Shown: piece after piece, positions 19,201-27,491 of the stretch
How positions within the stretch are numbered: the first letter of the stretch is position 1
How the letters are laid out: each line of letters starts with the position of its first letter
Source: DTLC01 sp964555645
GTDB lineage: Bacteria > Verrucomicrobiota > Verrucomicrobiia > Limisphaerales > DTLC01
Direction of reading: 5' to 3'
Length of the DNA: 64,000 nucleotides
Assembly (NCBI GenBank): GCA_964555645.1
Contig: CAZKTA010000003.1
Coordinates: 145,217-209,216 of the forward strand
Position numbers and translations under genes: made by a program
The notes under the pieces: generated by a model
The model's input: the letters and a program-made list of their open reading frames with translations, nothing else
Told to the model about the DNA's origin: nothing
The model's database searches: none

Positions 19201-19219
19201 TATGCAACTTAAAGTTTGA
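16208..19219 (+). CDS. ileS: Isoleucyl-tRNA synthetase
   Basis: 1003 residues from the ATG at 16208 (MDYKDTLNLPRTDFPM); an in-frame TTG 8 codons upstream overlaps the promoter and is rejected. Class I signatures: PPFANGDVHIGTALNKILKD (HIGH box), the editing domain with TTPWTLPANLAVAY, RPDWCISRQRAWGVPIP, DVWIDSGSS, LEGSDQHRGWFQSSLL and KISKS (KMSKS box). The C-terminal zinc ribbon CARCW...CARC is intact. Three Thr/Pro/Gln/Ser-rich insertions break conserved blocks: after QEMRSRNAANEG, after WFIEIDHPIKLIG, and after DSGSSSRTVLMRR. The enzyme charges tRNA-Ile; lspA, its frequent neighbour elsewhere, is not next door. Confidence 0.97.
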   Translation: MDYKDTLNLPRTDFPMKAELVRREPERLKKWEAERLYERIQAARAGAPKFVLHDGPPFANGDVHIGTALNKILKDIIIKYKTLRGYCAPFVPGWDCHGLPIEFKVTQEMRSRNAANEGAQVTRPNTTPTKTSATQPAPQEIRKACEAYALKYVDIQRAQFKRLGVFGDWANPYLTLDKLYEADELRLFADLVERGFVYRGKKPVYWSIPCRTALAEAEVEYRDHISPSIYVKFALVDQPGTSVLIWTTTPWTLPANLAVAYSSTFRYVLVRVGQEKFILSAALLQTVAEKCGWKEHVIERDLQGDELSQLQYKHPFCNRTGKLIAGDPFVDNVTGTGFVHIAPGHGLEDYLLGLQYGLPIYSPVDDDGRFTHTLDLPTEQQMPAEMLGKPILEQNGKSEANEAVLQALRAAQVLLHAEEYLHSYPHCWRSKTPVIFRAMDQWFIEIDHPIKLIGSCLHINGGTGGASPRTESTPVSTQLTLRQAALAEIERIMWIPDWGKSRIEAAVKARPDWCISRQRAWGVPIPAFYDAQGRPILDARIVRNTADLVEKYGSNIWFEKSTAELWALVKPADWSGPDPVAKSTDTLDVWIDSGSSSRTVLMRRIELQRNAPTSQTRTQSTDPASAHDTWQADIYLEGSDQHRGWFQSSLLLSLAANDAPPFKTVLTHGFMVDEDREKISKSRQSQGGYEVPQTADAYVNKWGADILRLWVASQDFRSDIVVSQERINKVAETYRLLRNALRYQLSNLYDFDPAKDSVPDTELTWLDRWILAEFTKLEREVIRAYENYEFHLVYQRVSKFVAVELSAIYHDVVKDRLYTDAPNSHSRRSTQTALYRLLTGLCKMLAPILVFTTDEAWELVPGHQTDSVHLATWIPSEFKLTDHEQTAWTAVFKLREHVLAELEKARQAKLIGKALEAKLKLAGPTAEQLHTNGLLHTVFRELTNVSAVELTKTDQANADIVQVEKADGTKCARCWHWETNVGAHSSHPTICARCAQVVMQLKV

Positions 19220-19230
19220 CCTGCACGATT

Positions 19231-19250
19231 CGTGCACTTGCGCGTGCACG
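19231..19250 (+). terminator. Possible weak terminator after ileS
   Basis: CGTGCAC (19231-19237) pairs with GTGCACG (19244-19250) around a 6 nt loop, 12 nt after the ileS stop. The following bases (GCTTTGATCTGAATTTTT) are only partly T-rich, so function is uncertain. Confidence 0.35.
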
Positions 19251-19285
19251 GCTTTGATCTGAATTTTTCGCAGCCAGCGCCGTCA

Positions 19286-19585
19286 TAGCATCTTCACCCT
19301 GCAACTGCACAATTTAACCCGGATTACTTGGTCGGATGGGAACGCACCCGCCCGCGTGGCGTTTGCGCGCCCAGCGCAAGATACGCCCAGAACAAACTTG
19401 GTCCAGAACCGGCCAGCATGCCGCACGCAAATGTAACGGCACAAGGCCTGTCTAGGTGTGAGCACGCATAGGCAAGCGCGTCTAGCGACACCACAGGAGC
19501 GAGCGTGCTCAACAAATTCAGTTTTTCTGGTTCAGCAGGCCGGGCAGCGCGCTGCCCGCCGCACACTGACCAGTGCACACGGAGT
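19286..19585 (+). repeat. Copy A of a diverged about 300 bp dispersed element
   Basis: This intergenic stretch aligns, with few gaps, to the reverse complement of 35363-35670. Shared words include CTTCACC, AAGGCCTGTCT, GCGCGTCT(A/G)GCGA and the identical CAGTTTTTCTGGTTCAG. Both copies carry a hairpin at the same place (here TTGCGC/GCGCAA). On the minus strand copy A has an open frame ending ...QTPRGRVRSHPTK, and copy B keeps an aligned open frame to the same stop but has a stop near its start. It could be a structured RNA, a decayed gene fragment or a mobile-type repeat. The rest of 19220-19739 shows nothing else. Confidence 0.6.
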
Positions 19586-19739
19586 CAGCCCTCTGCCTTT
19601 TGGCAACAACCAATTCCACACGGTAACTGGTATCACACTCGAGCCTCGCACAATGCCGATTTTACGGCTGTCCCGTATTTTGAGAAAAATGCCTAAAACA
19701 CTCGCTGCACACGCCAACCGTTGCATCTGCGGGGGAACA

Positions 19740-21005
19740 TTAAAAATGCAACCCAAATGTCACAAACACGCTGTGCGAGATAAAGTCATACGTACCGTCT
19801 GCATTTTGGCCTGTAATCCGAGCAGGTGTTGATGAAGGCTGACTGCCACGCACAGTGTGATCCGGTCCGTACCCAAATTGGTAAGCTAAATCAAAATCGA
19901 ATCGTCTGCCTTTGCGCCCTGCGCCAATGCTGAAAAAATGTCTGTCGAGATCAGCAGCAAAGGGGGTGTAATAACCATCGGGTACTGAATTTTCGTTGAA
20001 CACGTAACCTGCACTGGCGTGCCAGCCATGCCCAATGTACCGGGTAACGCCAAACTTAAATGCCCAACTCGATTCCCACCGGAGTTTCACCGGAATATCC
20101 TGTTTAACCGGCCAAGGCGCAGGGGGCTGAGCCTGCCGAATCATAGTGTCACCAAAACTGTCCCAATCCATGTACTCAGCATCGAATTCAAAGTTCCAGG
20201 CCGGTGTCGGCCGATACGACACACCAAAAGCCGCGCCGAGCGGAAAAGTAAAATCCATCTGTGCATCGCGCCGCGTAAATCGTACAGCGCCGAATTGTTC
20301 ATACTCCGTTTTACCGTCAAAAGTAATCTGCACCGCGCTTCGGAAAGCCACACCAAGAAAAATTTGCTCGTGCGGCTGCCATAGCACCCCCAGATTATAC
20401 CCTGCACTTATTCCGTCACCATAAAACTTGAAATAGTTGGTGTACGGAGGCAGGTAGTTGCGCAACAGGCCCTGCTCAAGATAAATGCGCCCGTAGTTTA
20501 TGGTTAACCCAACGCCTATCGAAAAATTTTCCGCAAGTTTCAATGCCAAAACCGGGCTTGCAGTTACAAACTGTAGTGAGCTTTCAATTGCCACAGCCCT
20601 AAAGCCGGTATCCTGTGGCCATTTGAGTGCCCCACCATAAGGCGCATAAACGCCAAACCCAAAACTGAAATGCGACTCAGCCGGACTGTATGAGTAAAAC
20701 AGGCTCGACGCTAATGCGTCTTTTTCTTCGATCTCGAACCTGCGATTGGTCCTCGGCGAAGTAAACGTCGGGCTGTAGTAAATTGCCGCAAGCGTGGCCC
20801 GGGTGTGATGGCCCTCGAGCTGTGTGATGCCGGCCGGATTATACCAAATTGCCGATGGATTATCCGCTGTGGCAACAAATGCTTCGCCACGCCCAGCAGC
20901 AAAACTGTCCTGCCCACCCAACCGCATCCCGTTCCCAAACGACTGCGCCGGCAAAAGCAAACCTGCTGTTGCCAAAAACGCTGCTGTTGGTTTGCACCAG
21001 CCCAT
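19740..21005 (-). CDS. FadL/OMPP1-type outer membrane transporter
   Basis: 421 residues from the ATG at 21005; a TTG 11 codons upstream is an alternative. The signal peptide ends around PAQSFGNG. The mature N-terminus (GMRLGGQDSFAAGRGEAFVATADNPSAIWYNPAG) shows the FadL family hallmark NPAG motif in the N-terminal plug region. It is followed by alternating amphipathic strands and a C-terminal aromatic residue (FVTFGLHF) typical of outer membrane beta-barrels. FadL proteins import fatty acids or other hydrophobic compounds. A short frame starting at 21093 with AAAGGG spaced before its ATG overlaps the start and could be a leader peptide or a frameshift trace. Convergent with ileS; no obvious metabolic partner nearby. 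Confidence 0.85.
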   Translation of the reverse strand: MGWCKPTAAFLATAGLLLPAQSFGNGMRLGGQDSFAAGRGEAFVATADNPSAIWYNPAGITQLEGHHTRATLAAIYYSPTFTSPRTNRRFEIEEKDALASSLFYSYSPAESHFSFGFGVYAPYGGALKWPQDTGFRAVAIESSLQFVTASPVLALKLAENFSIGVGLTINYGRIYLEQGLLRNYLPPYTNYFKFYGDGISAGYNLGVLWQPHEQIFLGVAFRSAVQITFDGKTEYEQFGAVRFTRRDAQMDFTFPLGAAFGVSYRPTPAWNFEFDAEYMDWDSFGDTMIRQAQPPAPWPVKQDIPVKLRWESSWAFKFGVTRYIGHGWHASAGYVFNENSVPDGYYTPFAADLDRHFFSIGAGRKGRRFDFDLAYQFGYGPDHTVRGSQPSSTPARITGQNADGTYDFISHSVFVTFGLHF

Positions 21006-21469
21006 CGCGCCAGTCTGTAACGCCGAAACTGCTTGCAATAGCTACACCTGAACCTTCTGCCGAGCAAGCAACTTCGTAACTGGTCTTTGGCATGAATCCC
21101 TTTTTACGCCCTCAATAAACCGAACACAGACCAAGTAAGATGGCAGGTGTGCCACTGCGCGAACCAGTCTATGGGAGCAGCCATACCGTGCAGTCTGTTG
21201 GTCCCGGTGGGCCGGACAGCATTACAAACAGTGAGCTGCATGATAAAGCAAGTGCGAGGCTACCGCTTTGCCAAGATGTAATTTCCCACGCCGCTAATGA
21301 TTCAAGATCTTTGAGATTTGATCCCCGTTTTTTTGAGCCACTAACGGTACGCCCAAACCCACAAAACCCATGCGCTCACAAATTTTAAATCCTGTTTGAC
21401 AACACACATGTGCCCCGTGTCATTCTTTGGCTGAGCCGTGCCCGAAAATCCCGATACACCAGCAGTGCA

Positions 21470-22186
21470 ATGAAAGCCGCGCCGAAAACAACTGATAAAT
21501 TCAAATTCGAGCGGGCGTTGTTGAGCAACGGGCTTAAATATATAGCCGGTGTTGATGAAGCCGGGCGTGGCCCGCTTGCCGGACCCGTTGTTGCAGTTGC
21601 CATTGTATTGCCTACTGAATGGATCATAACCGGCCCGCCACGGGAACTGACCGGGCTGACAGATTCCAAACAGCTCACACCACACCAGCGCGAGGTGTAC
21701 TTTGAGCTGCTGACCGCAACGTACAAAGTCAGATTCGGCCTCGGCCAGGTTGAAGCAGGTACAATCGACACAATCAACATCCTCCAAGCCACGTACCGAG
21801 CAATGAATGCTGCAGTTTCAATGCTTGAGCCACCCCCTGAACATGTGCTTTTGGACGGCAGGTTCGTACCAACGATCACACTGCCTCAAACACCCATTAT
21901 CAGAGGTGATGCACTCAGCTTTTCAATAGCCGCTGCCAGTGTGATTGCGAAAGTCACACGCGACCGGTTGATGCTCGAATACGACCGGCGATGGCCAATG
22001 TACGGCTTTGCAAAGCACAAAGGCTACGGCACGCCGCAGCACATTGCTGCCCTAGCACAATACGGTCCATGCCCAATCCACAGACAAAGCTTTGCGCCCG
22101 TGCAACTTGCACGGCAGCAACCCTACAATGGCGTAGATTCCACAGAATTGAACTGCACGCACAAAAAGCACCACAGACCGGTTTAG
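21470..22186 (+). CDS. rnhB: Ribonuclease HII
   Basis: 238 residues from the ATG at 21470. The active-site segments are present: YIAGVDEAGRGPLAGPVV (first Asp-Glu pair), LTDSKQLT, HVLLDGRFVP (third Asp) and the AAASVIAKVTRD plus HKGYGTPQH C-terminal motif. RNase HII removes ribonucleotides from DNA and RNA from RNA/DNA hybrids. Length is normal, with a slightly long C-terminal tail. The yraN gene follows after 11 nt, a common pairing. Confidence 0.96.
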   Translation: MKAAPKTTDKFKFERALLSNGLKYIAGVDEAGRGPLAGPVVAVAIVLPTEWIITGPPRELTGLTDSKQLTPHQREVYFELLTATYKVRFGLGQVEAGTIDTINILQATYRAMNAAVSMLEPPPEHVLLDGRFVPTITLPQTPIIRGDALSFSIAAASVIAKVTRDRLMLEYDRRWPMYGFAKHKGYGTPQHIAALAQYGPCPIHRQSFAPVQLARQQPYNGVDSTELNCTHKKHHRPV

Positions 22187-22197
22187 TGAGCCATCAA

Positions 22198-22626
22198 ATG
22201 GAATGGTTAACCAAACTTTTTGGGTTGTTGACCGACAGACACACGCCTGTTCACATCGCGCGCGGCAAACTCGGTGAACACGCCGCAAAAAGGCACCTGA
22301 AAAAGCTCGGCCTGAAATTTTTAACTGCGAATTTCCGAAGTCCACGAGGCGAAATCGACCTTGTATTTCGTGACCGTGACTGTCTGGTGTTTGTCGAAGT
22401 AAAAACACGCTCGTCCGAGGAATGGGTCCGACCCGCTGCTGCCGTGGACAACAACAAACGGCGCGCGCTAACTCGTGCGGCGCTCGACTACCTGAAATTG
22501 CTGGGCAATCCGCAGATCAAGGTGCGGTTTGACATCGTCGAGGTGTTGCTCGAAGAAGGCAAAATACGTGCCGTTCGGCACCTACCGAACACATTCACAA
22601 TGCCGCCGCCATATCGTTATGGGTAA
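22198..22626 (+). CDS. yraN: YraN family (UPF0102) endonuclease-like protein
   Basis: 142 residues. The UPF0102 pattern is clear: ARGKLGEHAAKRHLKKLGLKFLTANFRSPRGEIDLVFRDRDCLVFVEVKTR, with the E-x-D...E-V-K set of a restriction-endonuclease-like fold. The exact role of YraN is unsettled; it is thought to act in DNA processing. The start at 22198 (MEWLTKLFG) is 11 nt after the rnhB stop, so the two genes probably share an mRNA. It ends 138 nt before the convergent kinase/UDPGP gene; only a weak 5 bp hairpin (22629-22642) lies between them. Confidence 0.93.
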   Translation: MEWLTKLFGLLTDRHTPVHIARGKLGEHAAKRHLKKLGLKFLTANFRSPRGEIDLVFRDRDCLVFVEVKTRSSEEWVRPAAAVDNNKRRALTRAALDYLKLLGNPQIKVRFDIVEVLLEEGKIRAVRHLPNTFTMPPPYRYG

Positions 22627-22764
22627 GCTGCTTGCGAAAGCACAAGCTGTTGCCTGCACGTCGCTGCCAGTGAACAAATCCCTACTACTGGGAACCAAGC
22701 CACTGAATTCGATAGCTCACTCGAACGCAGCTTATCAAAAAACTCAACCAACTACACCACCTAC

Positions 22765-25700
22765 CTACCACTCGCACAATGTCTCTACATAGGTTGCCGA
22801 GCCATCGCGCAGCCAACCATCCAGTTGTGCCTGTTCCTTGAGCTGTTGACCTCGCACCCGTCGCACAACAAAAAAGCTTGTTGTAACCTCCGGTAAAGCG
22901 GTCATGTCAACCCACAGTTTCTCGAATTGCGCAACTGGGAAAACGTCCTCCTGCCCATGCCCCCACCTTTTTTTGACGTCTTTGATCGTGATGTATGTTG
23001 GTACACGCGCTGCCATTGTACGAACCGCTGCTGTAACCTTCTCCTGATTTGCCAGGTCACTGCGCTCTAGTCCAAACACGCTCAGCAACTTGTCAATGTC
23101 AATCCAACACGTGTTCGAATTGTAATAGCTTAACGCAAATTCCTGTTCTTCGCGCGGCATCGCAAGGCCCTCGACAAGCCGGACAAATCCATTGACACGC
23201 GCTAAACCACCTCCGCGGTCCTCGATACGCCGTGGTACAACCTCGAAACTCAAACATGTCCCACGTGCAATATGCAGACCGAAAATTGCCGGATCCGCAT
23301 CTGCACCTAGTGTGTCAATGTTGTGCATCATCAGGTATTTCAAACCCGGGTTTTCGCGCAACAACTGCGCTAAAACGCCGTTGCGCAGCATGTTCGGTAT
23401 TTCGTACCAATGCCCAACAGGATGTAAACACTGTGTCGGCACGTTATCGGTATAATCACTACCCTCACCCATCGCGCGTGCCCAGCTAATGAGCGCGCGT
23501 CTAAGGCTGTCCCGTACCTTTTGCTGCTGCGCATCCAACACCTGTTGCGGCATTTCTTCCCACATAAACTGCAGATCCCGCACCATCGGGACCATGCGTA
23601 ACCCGATCGCGCGGCCGGGTGACAATAATAATGGCCCTGCATAACCGTAATTTTTTTGGCGCGCCAAAAACTGCTCTATCGGCGTGTGGGTCAGATAGCT
23701 TGTTGTGATGACATGTGCCAACGGCCGGCCAATCAGACGCGATATCCGCCTGCTTTTGGCAAGGTGAACCTCGATAAAAGTGCGATGTTTACCACCAAGC
23801 TTACAAAACGGATGCAGCGCCTTGACAACACCAGCCCCTTGAGTCCAGCGACTACCTACACCCGCCGCCAAGGTCACAATTGCAAGCTCACCACGCGCAA
23901 GCGCTTCGCGGCCAAGCTCGAAATGTTCCTTGGCCAACTGACCGGTCGCATCAATAACATCCGAAAGCTGCACATCGCGAATGTCCGCGCTCACGGGCAA
24001 CCGATTCTGCGCCAACCCGATCCGGCCACTGCGCAAATCTTCACGAATTTGCTCGTGCTGCACACGGTCAAATCCGTTCTGCTGGAGCAACTCCGAAAGA
24101 CTCTGCTGCTGTGCTTCACCAGTTTTGAGGCGCGGCAAAAGACGATCAAACAACACCTGGACCATCCCACTGAGTTCATGATGCGTTCGACACGCCGCGC
24201 CGAACTTGTCAAGCTCAGCTCGGCGCGCGGCCGAGACTGTATGCTTGTCTGCACGCAACAAGCCAGGCACATGCAGCGCGTAATAGTTCTGCGGCATGAA
24301 CGCCTCCGTACCGCTCAGTAAATCGCACCATGTACCGCGTTCGTTGATGGCAAAGTCGTAAACGACCGGTTCCATTGCAAACGGTAGTGCGCATTCAAGC
24401 TCACGTTTTGTCTGTGCCATCAGTTCAAGCAGGCGCATTTGTGCAGTAGTTTTTTGGCCGGGCGCAAAAATGAATCCCATACCACCCCCGGACATGCCGC
24501 CTAGCATCCAAAAACCCCAGAACTTTTCGCCAAAACCAGCTCGTACACGCTCGATCAGCGTCTCCGTGTACAGATTGTTCGCCCATGGGATGATGGTCTG
24601 GATCGGCACGAAAAAGTTGCGTGTTGTTAGTGCGCCGATCCGTTTAATGTCCCCCGCACGCAACGAAGAAACTATGTCGTCAAATATACCCATCATCTCC
24701 AGACGCGCTGTCCATTCCGCTTCGCACCGTAACAGGTATTTTTCGGTGACCATCTCGAGTATCGGCCCTACGTTTTGCGCCATGCCACCATGCACAAGCA
24801 CAAGGCAATCCTGAAGCTGCTGGCGTGTCTGTGGCGTGACTTCGGCGTTGTCCAGTATCCGATGCGCCGGCATGAGACGACCCCTGCTAATGCCGTATTC
24901 AGGATCACCCTCGCTCGCAAGGACCCCAGTGATAAGCTTCATGCCGGGCCACAGGCCACCTGAATCCTGCCAACCGCCCCCTGAACCGCTCAGCCATTCC
25001 CCAAGCAACGCGCGCGCAAGCACAACCCTGCGTTCGTCCTCGGCCAACGGGCCTGTCAGTGACTTTGCCTGGCCAGTTGCACGCATACACACCGAGACAA
25101 GCGACGCAAGCAACGTCGTTGAGACCGCCAGACGCGATCCTTTGGGTATGTCGTTTACATTGCTGACGAGCTCGAGTCCTAGACCGGGACCGAGTACACG
25201 GGCAAGCAAGTCGGCTAAACTCTGGCCTGAGCCTTCTATTCCAGGGGGTACAATGCCGGCGGCAATCACCGCTGCTTTGAGTAACCCGAGGTAATCACGC
25301 GCAAAATCAAATACTTCGGCCAAGCTCACGACGTCGGCTGTGCACCCAAGGTCAACACTTGTCAGCCGAAGCAGCGGCTCGTCTATTACGCGCAAATACG
25401 CTTCAACTGGTGGCCGCGGTTCCTTGTCGCGACCCCACACGCCCAGGTCTATCGAGACATTCAAAACGCGCGCGCCTTCGGGAAAATCCATCCCGAGAAA
25501 AAAAATGTCGCTCCACCCCGAATGGCTCAGGTCCATTCGCACAGGTGTGCGTTCTCGCAAAATTGGATACGTGCCATCAGCAGCCTTTCGCGTCAGCTCG
25601 GGCCGAATCCGGATCGGATGATCCGCCGGGTGTCCCATCCGAAACATCCACTGATTTCCGCGCACTGTTCTAACGCTACGCCGGACTTGGTCAGCTAAGG

Positions 25701-26100
25701 TTTGGAACCCGAGCCGTTGATACGCAGCTGCAAGCGCGCTGCAGATACCATCGCTGGGTCCCTCGGCTTTTTGTACGGCAAGAAAACACTCGATGGCTTC
25801 CTCAAACCGGCGTTGCAAGAAATGCTCGTACCCTTTGAATGGGATCAGACCAACGCCAGGACGCAACTGTGGCCGGACTGCCCACAGCTTGTCCGGTAAA
25901 TGAAACCTGTGGATCGCATACAAGAAAAACAATGCGCGGACACGTTCGTACAGGTTATCACTTTTACGCCTAAACGCGTCCAGTTCGCTGCATTCGCGCA
26001 CCAACTCTTCCAAGCTCGCGCTACGGCAATACGCATCTAGCGACCGATTGCGCATGTTCGGGTCTTGCGCGGTAATGATTTGAACGAGCTGACCTTGCAT
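22765..26100 (-). CDS. GHMP kinase / UDPGP-type nucleotidyltransferase fusion
   Basis: About 1111 residues from the ATG at 26100 (an upstream in-frame start would overlap the previous gene). The N-terminal 160 residues are helical. Residues about 185-610 carry GHMP kinase motifs: RMDLSHSGWSDIFFLG, the ATP loop PKGSRLAVSTTLLASL, SGSGGGWQDSGGL as in L-fucokinases, and GGMSGGGMGF. Residues about 730-1110 form a UDPGP-type pyrophosphorylase: TLAAGVGSRWTQGAGVVKALHPF, GHW and MMHNIDTLGADADP. Such a protein could phosphorylate a free sugar at C1 and convert it to an NDP-sugar. In the well-known FKP enzyme the pyrophosphorylase comes first and belongs to another family, so the order here is reversed. 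The substrate may be L-fucose, arabinose or galactose (inference from the fucosidases nearby). A GalU-like gene lies 40 nt upstream. Confidence 0.75.
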   Translation of the reverse strand: MQGQLVQIITAQDPNMRNRSLDAYCRSASLEELVRECSELDAFRRKSDNLYERVRALFFLYAIHRFHLPDKLWAVRPQLRPGVGLIPFKGYEHFLQRRFEEAIECFLAVQKAEGPSDGICSALAAAYQRLGFQTLADQVRRSVRTVRGNQWMFRMGHPADHPIRIRPELTRKAADGTYPILRERTPVRMDLSHSGWSDIFFLGMDFPEGARVLNVSIDLGVWGRDKEPRPPVEAYLRVIDEPLLRLTSVDLGCTADVVSLAEVFDFARDYLGLLKAAVIAAGIVPPGIEGSGQSLADLLARVLGPGLGLELVSNVNDIPKGSRLAVSTTLLASLVSVCMRATGQAKSLTGPLAEDERRVVLARALLGEWLSGSGGGWQDSGGLWPGMKLITGVLASEGDPEYGISRGRLMPAHRILDNAEVTPQTRQQLQDCLVLVHGGMAQNVGPILEMVTEKYLLRCEAEWTARLEMMGIFDDIVSSLRAGDIKRIGALTTRNFFVPIQTIIPWANNLYTETLIERVRAGFGEKFWGFWMLGGMSGGGMGFIFAPGQKTTAQMRLLELMAQTKRELECALPFAMEPVVYDFAINERGTWCDLLSGTEAFMPQNYYALHVPGLLRADKHTVSAARRAELDKFGAACRTHHELSGMVQVLFDRLLPRLKTGEAQQQSLSELLQQNGFDRVQHEQIREDLRSGRIGLAQNRLPVSADIRDVQLSDVIDATGQLAKEHFELGREALARGELAIVTLAAGVGSRWTQGAGVVKALHPFCKLGGKHRTFIEVHLAKSRRISRLIGRPLAHVITTSYLTHTPIEQFLARQKNYGYAGPLLLSPGRAIGLRMVPMVRDLQFMWEEMPQQVLDAQQQKVRDSLRRALISWARAMGEGSDYTDNVPTQCLHPVGHWYEIPNMLRNGVLAQLLRENPGLKYLMMHNIDTLGADADPAIFGLHIARGTCLSFEVVPRRIEDRGGGLARVNGFVRLVEGLAMPREEQEFALSYYNSNTCWIDIDKLLSVFGLERSDLANQEKVTAAVRTMAARVPTYITIKDVKKRWGHGQEDVFPVAQFEKLWVDMTALPEVTTSFFVVRRVRGQQLKEQAQLDGWLRDGSATYVETLCEW

Positions 26101-26140
26101 ACAAAACTTGCGGTCGTTCGGGGTGGTGCACCAAGCCTGG

Positions 26141-27001
26141 CTATTTACCGCTTTGCCATGCCCGATTTGCAATCAACAGCTCGACTAAACCTGCTAGGAC
26201 TTCGTCGCGGTCCTTGCCGGCCAATGCAAGTGCCAACTGTGCTGTTAACAACCCGTATTTGACCCCTATATCGTAGCGTCTGCCCTTGACTTCGTAGGCG
26301 AGATACCGCTCGCGCATGGCTAGTTTTGCCAATGCAGTGCTCAGTTGGACGCGGTCACCTGTGCTACATGCCGCAACTTCATCATCCAAAAGCTCCATTG
26401 CCATTGGCGTGAGCACGTGCATACCAAAGAAACACAGATAATACCCGGCACGCAGCCCAGGCACAATAAGCCGTTGTTCGGCCTCTGTGGGGGTTGGCTT
26501 TTCGATGACATTCGACACCACATACAAACCATTTGTGCCAGGCACGAGTTGCCCACCGACTGCGCCGTAGTAGGGCAATTTGCTTTCGTGTGTGGCCTGC
26601 ACGGCCGAGACAGCGCATTTTTGACCAGTGGCAACCTCGACAAGCTGTTGCGCGCATCGTTTCTCGCCACTGCTCAAATACAAATGATCCCCCACAAGCA
26701 GTAAAAACGGCGCCTCGCCAACAAACCCACGCGCACACCACACCGCATGACCGTACCCAAGCGGCTCAGGTTGCTCAACAAACTGGAGTCTGCGACCGTA
26801 CTGGGCTGCTGCATTCGTATAAGCTGCCTGGTCACCCGGACACACAACAATGCATACATCGTCAATACCCGCATCCAGCACTTCTTCGATTATTATCTGC
26901 AAGGCGGTTTTCGTCGCGCCGTCGCGGTCAACCAACGTTTGCAAGGGCAGCGTGCGCTGAGTCGGACCTGCAGCTGTTATAACAGCTTTCTTAATCTGCA
27001 T
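26141..27001 (-). CDS. GalU-like UTP-sugar-1-phosphate uridylyltransferase
   Basis: 286 residues. It begins MQIKKAVITAAGPTQRTLPLQTLVDRDG, a sugar nucleotidyltransferase loop in which the canonical GxGTRxLPxTK is changed (AAGPTQRTLPLQTLVD). Other GalU features are VEQPEPLGYGHAVWCA, LLVGDHLY (metal-binding D), VIEKPTP and RYDIGVKYGLL. GalU makes UDP-glucose. The missing lysine after LPLQT makes the exact substrate uncertain. It lies upstream of the kinase/UDPGP fusion on the same strand and is probably co-transcribed, which suggests a nucleotide-sugar pathway. Confidence 0.8.
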   Translation of the reverse strand: MQIKKAVITAAGPTQRTLPLQTLVDRDGATKTALQIIIEEVLDAGIDDVCIVVCPGDQAAYTNAAAQYGRRLQFVEQPEPLGYGHAVWCARGFVGEAPFLLLVGDHLYLSSGEKRCAQQLVEVATGQKCAVSAVQATHESKLPYYGAVGGQLVPGTNGLYVVSNVIEKPTPTEAEQRLIVPGLRAGYYLCFFGMHVLTPMAMELLDDEVAACSTGDRVQLSTALAKLAMRERYLAYEVKGRRYDIGVKYGLLTAQLALALAGKDRDEVLAGLVELLIANRAWQSGK

Positions 27002-27491
27002 GGCGTCAATAAACGTTTGAAGTAAAACCTAACCCGGCCAAAGAGTCACAAATTGCTCTGGCCCAGTCAACCCTACGTAGCTAGCAAGAAACGATGCTAA
27101 GTTCCCGAAAACTGGACGATCAGGCCCGGAAAATTCACTTTCGACACCAAAAAAACAGCCGCCACAAAAAGTCCAAAAGCCGAAATTTGACTCACTGCGC
27201 TTTCGTCGATCTCATGAGACTGGTCGCCGAATACCATCTCTGTACGATTTCGCGGGGTGCACTCCGACCCCAACCCCAAATGGATGATTCATCTTCTGCG
27301 GGAGAACCTCTTGTCAAATGAACCCACTGTACAGCCGCTGTAAATTTCCACGCAGTGCAGCGTACTCAGCAGAAATCGTTTGCATACCTGTTCGCACTGC
27401 TTCTGGCACAATTCCTGCAAAATCAATTGTCTTGTTCGACAGAGACAGATCTGAAAAGCTACCAACGCCACAAGGCAACATTGAAAAAGGT
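27002..27491. other. Intergenic region without recognisable gene
   Basis: About 490 bases between the divergent GalU-like gene and the small conserved gene. It is A-rich around 27120-27190. I see no tRNA, convincing promoter or protein-like frame. Confidence 0.45.

Noticed and set aside
20860..21093. 77-codon minus-strand frame overlapping the FadL start
   Set aside because: It has a fair Shine-Dalgarno but its body is an out-of-frame shadow of the FadL signal region; kept only as a possible leader.
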